NCBI GenBank assembly: GCA_001660395.1
Contig: LXWE01000006.1
Location: 1-64,000 of the forward strand
Origin: Alteromonadaceae bacterium XY-R5
GTDB lineage: Bacteria; Pseudomonadota; Gammaproteobacteria; Enterobacterales; Alteromonadaceae
DNA length: 64,000 bases
Direction: 5' to 3'
In this document: positions 17,498 through 25,011 of the stretch, one piece after another
How the letters are laid out: each line of letters opens with the position of its first letter
How positions within the stretch are numbered: the first letter of the stretch is position 1
The notes under the pieces: generated by a model
The model's database searches: none
What the model was told of the DNA's origin: nothing
What the model saw: the letters and a program-made list of their open reading frames with translations, nothing else
Translations under genes and position numbers: made by a program

Positions 17498-18620
17498 AAT
17501 TGAGGTTCTGTAAAAATTTTGACGTTCACGGTATACATAAAGTTTTAGTGGAATGGCTCGCTCTGATGCCTCAAAATGAGGCCGTTCAAATTGTTCTTGG
17601 CTCACATCGCCGAGGTGGCTGTGCCTACACTTACGATTATAAAATACCTCGAGATAATCAAAGATATCAGCCAGAGCTAAATTGCGTGTTTTGTAAATGC
17701 GCTTTTTAATACGTTCTTTCTTTAAACTGCTAAAAAATGATTCCGCTACGGTATTATCCCAGTAATTAGCTCGACGACGAATACTCGGTGCGAGATTATG
17801 ATCTCGACAAAACCGATGCCAGTCATCACTCCCATACTGAGAACCTTGCTCAGAATGAACCATGACGGATTGTTTGGGTTTTCATTTCCAGACTGCCATC
17901 AAGAGCGCGTCAATCAAAATCTCACGGGCTAAGGTTGGTTTCATCAACCAACCCACGATATTGCGGGCATATAAATCCATGACCACAGCAAGGTATAGCC
18001 AGTCCTGTCAAGTGCGTATATAGGTAATATCGGTTACCCACACTTGATTTGGCGTGGTGACATTAAACTCCTGTTGTAACAAGTTAGGCGTCACTATCGA
18101 CGGTCGACTTACACCATACCGATGTCGTTTATACCACGAACAGTTTTAATATCATGGTGCTGCATAATCTTATGCACGCGATTTTTACCAACAGACTCAT
18201 CGAGTTATCTGAGATCGAGATGAATACGCCAGTAACCATAGACTCCGTGGCTAGCACCATATGAATCCCTGATGAGTTTTAGGATACGAAGATCCTCTAG
18301 CACTCTATCTGACACTGGTTGTTCAATCCAAAAGTAATAGCCAGCCCTTGTCACACCGAGTACACGACACATAACAGCAATGCGAAACATACGGCGGTGT
18401 TTATCAATGAACTGGTACTTTACTCTGGCTGGCTTGCAAAGTACCTTGCGGCCTTTTTTAAAATGTATCTTTCTTCTTCAATACGTTTGAGTTGAGAGCG
18501 TAATTGAAGAATTTCCTTTTTAGCTTCGAGCAACTCGTTATCTTTGGACTGTTTAGGTGTGGGACGACAGGCTTTAACCTATTTATAAAGACTGGGCTGT
18601 ATCTCAGATTATTCATGACC
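17492..18620 (-). pseudogene. Decayed IS3-family element (OrfA and OrfB remnants)
   Basis: Reading leftward, an OrfA remnant (VKACRPTPKQSKDNELLEA to KKAARYFASQPE, about 18400-18600) lacks its N-terminal helix-turn-helix and carries a stop in SLYK(W)VK. OrfB follows (from about 18390: GVTRAGYYFWIEQP, HGVYGYWRIHLDLR). It has an in-frame stop after LDLR, a frameshift near 18130, and further stops near 18000 and 17880. The last 123 residues are open and include VHSEQGSQYGSDDW, where the usual catalytic Asp of HSDQG is Glu. The left end (TGAGGTTCTG at 17501) abuts a terminator. The right end is not clear; GGGAACCTAA near 18705-18714 is a candidate. Confidence 0.85.
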
Positions 18621-18907
18621 GTTCTCCTATGCTCAAATAATAGTCACAGGATGTATACTGAATGCTGTTCACTCCATACAAATGTTGTAATTAATCATCC
18701 GACGGGAACCTAAGATGCTCCGCCGCATTCAACTTTCTGCATAGAATTTAGTGAAATGAAACCTAAGAACGATTGGGCAACCGAGCTGACATGGTTGAGT
18801 AAATCATGTCTACTTTAATTGGAATTGACGAGGTAGTGTCAGCTTTTTATGCTAATTGAAACAATGTGTGTATCGAGCTAGATAAAATGATCGTAAGCCT
18901 GAAAATG
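18621..18907. other. Non-coding stretch between the IS3 remnant and PEP-CTERM paralog 3
   Basis: About 290 bases without a convincing gene. It holds a possible IS end near 18705-18714 and, near 18838-18858, a short T-rich sequence (CAGCTTTTTATGCTAAT) that loosely resembles a lambda-type attachment core. Nothing else is recognised. Confidence 0.4.
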
Positions 18908-18909
18908 AA

Positions 18910-18940
18910 AATGCCAGCCTGGATTAACAGGCCGGCATTA
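18910..18940 (-). terminator. Intrinsic terminator after PEP-CTERM paralog 3
   Basis: AATGCCAGCCTG pairs with CAGGCCGGCATT with one internal mismatch and a GATTAA loop. On the minus strand it is followed by TTTCATTTT. It lies about 20 bases after the stop of the minus-strand gene. Confidence 0.75.
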
Positions 18941-18961
18941 ACGTGAGTACTGATTAAGTAA

Positions 18962-19675
18962 TTACTTAGCTGCGCGCTTAAAGCGACCGATACCAGCCAG
19001 AGCAACCAATGCCAGGCTCATCAGTGCCAGACCAGATGGCTCTGGAACAGCTTCAATTGACGCGATACGGATATCAGTGTTACCAGTACCATTTACTGTC
19101 AACTGGATTGAACCGATATCGCTAAAGTCCAGACCTGCAAAATCAGAGAATGCGATAAAGAATGAAACTGGTGATGAAGCATCTACTTCAATGATTGGGT
19201 AAACCATTGAATAAGTGTTACCGTCAGTATCAGTGATCTGAACAGTAAATGTACCAAAGCCGTCAGATGACAACACTTCTACCAGGAAGCCTGACAGACC
19301 AGTCAGGTCCATACCACCCAGACCATCTTCATCTAATGCAGATGAACCATCCAGGCCATCCCACTGAACCACAACTTCATATGCAATGGTGCTAAGTGCG
19401 TCAGTGTTACCGTTGTAACCTGCAAGGTTTGAAGCAATGTTTAATTCGCCGTAGGCAACTTCAACTTCAGCCTTTACCTTAGTTCCTGCAGTAACTTGAA
19501 TGTCACGCTCACCACCGATAATGCTTGTACCTGTGGCTGAACTAGAAACTGTTGTACCAACAGCAGATAAAATGGCCTGATCATCCGTAAACAGATCGAT
19601 TACATCAGCAAAGGTATTAAATGACAGTAAAGTCGCTGCAATCGCAGCACCTTTTACAAATAATGACTTTAACAT
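18962..19675 (-). CDS. PEP-CTERM sorting-domain protein, paralog 3 (inverted)
   Basis: A 237-residue exported protein. The signal peptide (residues 1-23, ending NTFA) is followed by the same body as the other two paralogs (VIDLFTDDQAIL, QWDGLDGSSALDEDGLGG, DFAGLDFSDIGSIQLT). The C-terminal sorting signal is VPEPSGLALMSLALVALAG then RFKRAAK. It is transcribed away from prsT. Its upstream region has a weaker sigma-54 site and three ATGTAAA elements, but not the leader block of the tandem pair. AAGGA lies before the ATG. It is a likely XrtA substrate of unknown surface role. Confidence 0.9.
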   Translation of the reverse strand: MLKSLFVKGAAIAATLLSFNTFADVIDLFTDDQAILSAVGTTVSSSATGTSIIGGERDIQVTAGTKVKAEVEVAYGELNIASNLAGYNGNTDALSTIAYEVVVQWDGLDGSSALDEDGLGGMDLTGLSGFLVEVLSSDGFGTFTVQITDTDGNTYSMVYPIIEVDASSPVSFFIAFSDFAGLDFSDIGSIQLTVNGTGNTDIRIASIEAVPEPSGLALMSLALVALAGIGRFKRAAK

Positions 19676-19756
19676 ACTGGTTCCTTAATTAATTAGTTTG
19701 TTACGCCTACAGCTAATCAGTACCACACCAAAAAAGCCTTAACGACAAACAATTAA

Positions 19757-19773
19757 TACAAACACTATGCCAA
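19757..19773 (-). promoter_or_regulatory. Weak sigma-54-like promoter of PEP-CTERM paralog 3
   Basis: On the minus strand the site reads TTGGCATAGTGTTTGTA. The -24 half is consensus-like, but the -12 pair is GT instead of GC. It lies 82 bases before the ATG, the same distance as in the other paralogs, which supports the assignment. Confidence 0.55.
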
Positions 19774-19844
19774 AAATTAAAAATCATATAAATACAACAA
19801 CTTAGATAAAAATAGTACAATTTAAAAAGAAGAAACTACTCGAC

Positions 19845-19914
19845 ATGTAAAAAAAGCAGACGCATGTAAAGAATATAGAAGCGACAATTATGGCGACTTA
19901 TCACCGTATGTAAA
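19845..19914. promoter_or_regulatory. Cluster of three ATGTAAA elements
   Basis: Direct repeats of ATGTAAA start at 19845, 19864 and 19908, about 70-140 bases upstream of the paralog 3 sigma-54 site. That is the usual range for enhancer-binding activators. The third copy continues into ATAAGCTGAAT, which is the complement of the ATTCAGCTTAT found before paralog 2. Confidence 0.45.
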
Positions 19915-20151
19915 ATAAGCTGAATAGGCCTTTGGATTGCATCAGTCACCGCCGACGCTACTTAACCCGAATCTGTTCTATATTTGAGAAGGGTCCTATT
20001 TATAGCATCAACAAATCGAAACGTGACGAGTATTCATGTCACACGGAATGAATACTATTTGTGAGATCATCATAGCCTGTGGCAGTATGATAAATAGGAA
20101 ATAATTATTGGCTATTGCACCATTCATTGCCTGATAAATAAGAGTAAAAAC

Positions 20152-22860
20152 ATGGATTCATTAAAAAGTTTTACCCTCGCAGTTGCTACCCTAAGTTTGT
20201 TTGCCTGTTCAAAAAAATCACCCGACGAATATCTGAAAGAGGCACAGGACAGTCTTGAAAAAGGTAACCGTACAGAGGCTGTCATATCTTTTAAAAATGC
20301 CATCCAGTTGCAACCAGATAACGCAGAATTCCGCTTTTTACTCGGAAAAACTTATATAGAGCAGGGACGTGGTGATGCAGCTGAGAAAGAACTAAAGGTT
20401 GCAGCCGAACTTGGCTACGAACCCAACGATGTAGTTCCACTGATCGTTAAAGCTTTATCAATGCAATTTAAGAACAAAGAAATTATCAATTATGCGAAAA
20501 ACCTAAAAGGGCTTTCACCTGACGTATCAACCGTCATCTATCTTTATACCGCACAAGCCTACTTTCAACTAAATGATCCTAAAAGTGCCAAAGATGCCGT
20601 ACGAATGGCAAACGAAGTGTCTGAAGATTCGAGATACAGTAAGCTTGGTAATGCTTACCTTGCACTCAATTCAAAAGATCTAAATCACGCTGTAGAGATC
20701 GTTGACTCTCTATTGAAAACCAGCCCAAATTTCTCCGAAGCATTGCTGCTGAAAGGACAACTAGAAAACATTTTAAAACGTTACCCTGAGGCAAATGCGA
20801 CTTTCAAAAAATACACGAGCCTCCATCCAGAAAGTATTCAAGGACTCATTTATCTGGCGGACAGTCAGATAAATGTGGGCGAAATAGCGAACGCAGAAAG
20901 CAATATCGACCAACTCTTAAAAATAAATGCTAACCAGCCTTACCTAAACCAATTAAAAGCCCGTGCACGCTACGAAGATAGAGACTTTAGTAATGCAAAA
21001 ATGTTCGCCGAAAGAGCGATAGCAAATGGCGCAGACAATGAAACAAACCGCCTGGTAGCAGGTGTGAGTGCTTATTTACAGGGTGATTTAGAACAAGCTT
21101 ACAATCATCTGTCTAAAATAGCTGATAAGCTGGACAACAATAATCGGGCAAAAGTTCTTTACAACGCTATTCGCTTGAGTCTTGGCTACGTTGATGAGGG
21201 TATGGATGAAATCCAGGAAATGGGTGATATTGACGCTACCGACGTGGTATTCCTAATTGATTCAGGTTCGAGAATGCTTTCTCAAGGACGCAAGCAAGAG
21301 GCAACAGCATTAGTCGACGAAATTGACAGTAGTGTAATTGATGACCCTATCGCACTTACCAAACTCAGTATGCTGAAGCTGGGACTTAATGATAAATCTG
21401 GTGTCACGGATTTAGAACGTGTAATCGACAAAGATCCCAATAATAAGATAGCGCTATCGCTTTTAGCTAAATCCTACTTAGTTGAAGGTAGAGTTGATGA
21501 AGCCCTAGCTTTAGCAAAAACCTTAATTGATGCTGAACCTAAAAATACCGAAGGCTATAACCTGTCTGGATTTATCCTAAATCAGAAAGAACGATATGAA
21601 GAAGCTGCCGAATTCTACAATCAGTCTTACGCGTTAGATTCAAACGACATTCAGGCCAATGTATTCCAAGGGCAGCAAGCTATTCGTAATAAAGACTATC
21701 AAAAGGCGATACAAATTTACGCAAAGGTAAGCAAATTGACACCGCCAAGCCTTCCGTCAATTACGACTTACTTCAAATTAGAAACCCAGTATGGTGATCA
21801 GAACAACGCACTGGCTGCAATGAAGTCGGTGTATAATCAATCTCCAAACAGAACATCATACTCACTGCTTTATGCAAAGTTTCTTCAGTTAGCCAAGCAA
21901 TACAATGCTTCTCTAGATGTTCTAAATAAATTGCCTAAATCTTCATCTTTACCTAATCAGTATTGGATTTTGGCCATAGATGACATGCTGAAACTCGAAC
22001 TTGGTCAACAAGCTGAATCCAAAATGCAGGAATGGACGCTTTCTGCACCAAGCGAGGAATTAGCATGGAGAATGTTAGCTAGCTTTTACGAAAAGTCGGG
22101 GAAATTAGACGATGCTCTAATTCAAGTTAATAAAGGCTTGAAATCAGTTGGAAGTAACAATGCCTCTAATCTACAAGTATTGAAGGCACTTTATCTGATT
22201 CGCTTGAAAAAATTATCGGATGCAAATGCCCTGATGACAGAACTTGAAGCGAAATATGGTGACAATGCAGTAATCGACCTATTAAAAGGTAATCTCTACC
22301 TCGCCCAGCAAGAGTACAAAAAGGCTATTCCTGCATTATTGAAAAACTACGAATATAAGGCATCTCCAGATACTTTTTCTCTGTTACTCACAGCATATGT
22401 AAAAGATAAGCAATCGGAAAATGCCAAATCTCTGAGCCAGAAACATCTTGAGCAGTTCCCTAACGATATCAAAGCAAAGTTATATACAGCTAACCTGTAT
22501 TTATACGACGATAAGGCGAAGGCAAGTGGTCTCTATAAGCAAGTGCTTGAAGTTGAAAGAGATAACCTAATTGCGTTGAATAACCTTGCCTGGCTGGCGT
22601 CTCAGGATGGAAATTACAAAGAAGCTATATCATACTCAAAAAAAGCGGTAGATATAAAGCCTGACTCAGCAGTCCTGCTCAGTTCACTGGGGGAAGCGTT
22701 ACTCGCCAGCGGAAAAATCATTGAAGCTAAAGATACTTTCGCCAAGGCATATAGTCTGAGCAAAAAAGACAAAAAGATTGCAAAGCTCTATGTAGACGCT
22801 CTTCAACAGAGCAACGAAAATGAACTCGCTGAAAAAATTGCACAAGAAGCAAATCTGTAG
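20152..22860 (+). CDS. prsT: PEP-CTERM system TPR-repeat lipoprotein PrsT
   Basis: A 902-residue lipoprotein with a lipobox at LFAC (Cys19), followed almost throughout by tetratricopeptide repeats. Typical repeats are AVISFKNAIQLQPDNAEF and EAISYSKKAVDIKPDSA. Length and architecture match the PrsT family found only with XrtA/PEP-CTERM exopolysaccharide loci. It probably acts as a periplasmic scaffold for polysaccharide assembly or export, or for protein sorting. That function is inferred from its repeat type and constant genetic linkage. It opens the plus-strand locus and is divergent from PEP-CTERM paralog 3. Base composition here is more AT-rich than in the glycosyltransferase genes downstream. 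Confidence 0.88.
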   Translation: MDSLKSFTLAVATLSLFACSKKSPDEYLKEAQDSLEKGNRTEAVISFKNAIQLQPDNAEFRFLLGKTYIEQGRGDAAEKELKVAAELGYEPNDVVPLIVKALSMQFKNKEIINYAKNLKGLSPDVSTVIYLYTAQAYFQLNDPKSAKDAVRMANEVSEDSRYSKLGNAYLALNSKDLNHAVEIVDSLLKTSPNFSEALLLKGQLENILKRYPEANATFKKYTSLHPESIQGLIYLADSQINVGEIANAESNIDQLLKINANQPYLNQLKARARYEDRDFSNAKMFAERAIANGADNETNRLVAGVSAYLQGDLEQAYNHLSKIADKLDNNNRAKVLYNAIRLSLGYVDEGMDEIQEMGDIDATDVVFLIDSGSRMLSQGRKQEATALVDEIDSSVIDDPIALTKLSMLKLGLNDKSGVTDLERVIDKDPNNKIALSLLAKSYLVEGRVDEALALAKTLIDAEPKNTEGYNLSGFILNQKERYEEAAEFYNQSYALDSNDIQANVFQGQQAIRNKDYQKAIQIYAKVSKLTPPSLPSITTYFKLETQYGDQNNALAAMKSVYNQSPNRTSYSLLYAKFLQLAKQYNASLDVLNKLPKSSSLPNQYWILAIDDMLKLELGQQAESKMQEWTLSAPSEELAWRMLASFYEKSGKLDDALIQVNKGLKSVGSNNASNLQVLKALYLIRLKKLSDANALMTELEAKYGDNAVIDLLKGNLYLAQQEYKKAIPALLKNYEYKASPDTFSLLLTAYVKDKQSENAKSLSQKHLEQFPNDIKAKLYTANLYLYDDKAKASGLYKQVLEVERDNLIALNNLAWLASQDGNYKEAISYSKKAVDIKPDSAVLLSSLGEALLASGKIIEAKDTFAKAYSLSKKDKKIAKLYVDALQQSNENELAEKIAQEANL

Positions 22861-22965
22861 TTAGCACTTAAATAAACGGGCGACTCTACACAAAAATTAG
22901 GTTGCCCTTTATTACAATTATCCAAATTCTTGCTGCTGTAACGTTATCGAATTGAAGGTGAAAAA

Positions 22966-23838
22966 ATGAAACTTGCCATTGATGAAGTGGATTACAAGGA
23001 CGAAAATTTCGAACGTATTTTCTGGAAAAACTTCGAGCTTCAAAAACCCTTATTGATTCATAACATAGATAGTTTTGACGCAAAAAAACTAACGCCTGAA
23101 TTTGTGAAGGCAAACTTCCTGAATGAAGATAAGCGCAGCGCTGGCTGGTTTGATGCAGACCTCCCCCAGGAAGATGTAATGGGGACGCCGGACTTCATAC
23201 AAAAATTGCTGAAACGCGATGATATTGCTACGCGTGAATCTCCCATGCGAGTGTTTATGCAACCCGGCGGACACCGTACTCTACCTCATTACGACGGTAA
23301 CAGTTTGTACGGATTTAATGTTCAGATTACCGGCAAGAAACGTTGGATTATCACCTCCCCAATGACACCGTTACCGACAATGCCATTTTTATTTGTGGGC
23401 ATGGTACCGACAGATTTTGAAATGGACGAACAGCAATACGATTTTCATGATTTTGAAACGCATCCAGGCGATATGATTTGTTTGCCGCCTTACTGGTATC
23501 ATGAGGTGCATTCACTCGGCGAAATTAATCTCAACATGAACTGGGTTGTGACCCCCCGAGAACCTAATCAAACCTCGCCATTAGGCCGTCGCGAAGTGGA
23601 AATTGTTAAACTGAGAGATAGTCTATCGTTTATCAATAAGCTCTATCCAGATGACTTCAATCATTATGGTGGAGCCGGTAAGCCTTTGGTGCAGGCGTAT
23701 ATCAGAGGCGTGGGTGTGCCGCGAATGATAACTCGCCTACTAAAAGAAATTTTTGCCATTCCTCGCTTTCTTATTTTAGCGAGGCAAATTAAATCTAGTG
23801 CAAATAATTTCTCTAAAAATAATTTCAACGTTAATTAG
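22966..23838 (+). CDS. Cupin-type (JmjC-like) Fe(II)/2-oxoglutarate oxygenase
   Basis: A 290-residue cytoplasmic protein of the cupin_8/JmjC-like hydroxylase family. The metal triad is visible as His108-x-Asp110 (LPHYDG) and His179 (PPYWYHEV), with GKKRWIIT between as the strand before the second half of the barrel. Such enzymes hydroxylate Asn, Asp or His residues of proteins or small molecules. AAGGTG precedes the ATG. It lies between prsT and a CelD-like acyltransferase in the same direction, so it probably modifies a component of the exopolysaccharide or PEP-CTERM system. The substrate is unknown. Confidence 0.8.
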   Translation: MKLAIDEVDYKDENFERIFWKNFELQKPLLIHNIDSFDAKKLTPEFVKANFLNEDKRSAGWFDADLPQEDVMGTPDFIQKLLKRDDIATRESPMRVFMQPGGHRTLPHYDGNSLYGFNVQITGKKRWIITSPMTPLPTMPFLFVGMVPTDFEMDEQQYDFHDFETHPGDMICLPPYWYHEVHSLGEINLNMNWVVTPREPNQTSPLGRREVEIVKLRDSLSFINKLYPDDFNHYGGAGKPLVQAYIRGVGVPRMITRLLKEIFAIPRFLILARQIKSSANNFSKNNFNVN

Positions 23839-23877
23839 CCTCCTAATTACAGTTTGTATTAAAACAAGGAACGTAGT

Positions 23878-25011
23878 TTGTTTTTGCGCAGTGGGCTTAA
23901 TGGATTAACCGAGCAAAATGTACGCGTTAGTTTAACCCGAAACTGGGACATACATCAGCTCGCGGTAAACTGGCAATGCCTGGAACTGCGAGCTAAGCCA
24001 AACGCATTTATATCTTGGTTTTGGATCAGCCATTGGCTGTCAATTTGTGACAAAAAACCACTTTTACTTTGTGCATATAGGAACGAAATCCCTGTGGCGA
24101 TGGGATTATTTACCGATAAAATCTTCACACCATTCCCAGGTATAAAAATCAAGCAATTATGGCTACATAAAACAGGCCAACCAGAAGATGATCAGGTGTG
24201 GATCGAACACAATGATTTTTTATTAGATGATGAAAATGGGCCTTCGAGAGAAGCTCTGATTAGCTTTCTACTGTCTCAGGATTACGACGAGGTTCATGTC
24301 GGCTTATCCAGTGAAGAATTGCTACTATCAATACCTCAACACTATCGTCAAGAAATCGTATCAACCAGTTACAGCCTTGACCTGAAAAATATCGCTAGTA
24401 AAAAGTCGTATCTTGATAGTATTTCTAAGAGTGTTAAAAAACAGATCATACGCAGTGAAAAAATACTCGAACAGACAGGTCATCTGGCTTTAAGGCAAGC
24501 GACTGATAAAGATGAAAAAGCACTATTCTTTGAGGAGATGGCAGAGTTTCATAGACAACGCTGGGCAGACTCTGAATATGGCAGCGGCTTTGACAACAAT
24601 AAGTTCTTTATTTTTCATAAGTCATTAATAATTGACGATGTTGACAATTCAAAAACCAAGCTATTTCAGCTAATTCACAATAATAGAGTCTATGGATATA
24701 TCTATTTACTTTGCGATAAAAACGCGTGGAAATTTTACCTATCCGCTATCAAAACCGATAACGATAACCGAATAAAAATTGGATTGCTATTTCATACTCT
24801 TATAATTGAACAGGCTACTCACGCCAACATATTGAATTATGACTTTTTAGCGGGTGAAGCCAGATACAAGTCTGAACTGTCAAAAAATTCCACTAGTGTT
24901 CAAAGCCTCATCTGTTTTTATAATCCGAAGCCGATTATCATGTTACGTGAGTTACTTAGAAAAATAAAACGACATATCTGGTCAATAAGGAAAAAACAAC
25001 AACATGCCTGA
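23878..25011 (+). CDS. GNAT-family acyltransferase (CelD/BcsL-like)
   Basis: A ~377-residue protein with the two-part GNAT fold of the CelD/BcsL acyltransferases found in polysaccharide loci. Segments near LRQATDKDEKALFFEEMAEF and YGYIYLLCDKNAWKFYLSAI fit the second GNAT domain. It may acylate or aminoacylate a sugar or lipid intermediate. The start is a TTG at 23878, with AAGGA seven bases upstream. The 3' end overlaps the next gene by eight bases. A second protein of this broad superfamily (FemAB type) lies at 30591. The substrate is unknown. Confidence 0.65.
   Translation: MFLRSGLNGLTEQNVRVSLTRNWDIHQLAVNWQCLELRAKPNAFISWFWISHWLSICDKKPLLLCAYRNEIPVAMGLFTDKIFTPFPGIKIKQLWLHKTGQPEDDQVWIEHNDFLLDDENGPSREALISFLLSQDYDEVHVGLSSEELLLSIPQHYRQEIVSTSYSLDLKNIASKKSYLDSISKSVKKQIIRSEKILEQTGHLALRQATDKDEKALFFEEMAEFHRQRWADSEYGSGFDNNKFFIFHKSLIIDDVDNSKTKLFQLIHNNRVYGYIYLLCDKNAWKFYLSAIKTDNDNRIKIGLLFHTLIIEQATHANILNYDFLAGEARYKSELSKNSTSVQSLICFYNPKPIIMLRELLRKIKRHIWSIRKKQQHA

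Larger units (their letters stand above)
19676..20151. other. Divergent regulatory region between PEP-CTERM paralog 3 and prsT
   Basis: A 476-base AT-rich region with no gene. It contains the weak sigma-54 site of paralog 3 and three ATGTAAA elements. Because prsT points the other way, the same activator sites could serve both genes. No sigma-54 site could be assigned to prsT itself. Confidence 0.55.
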
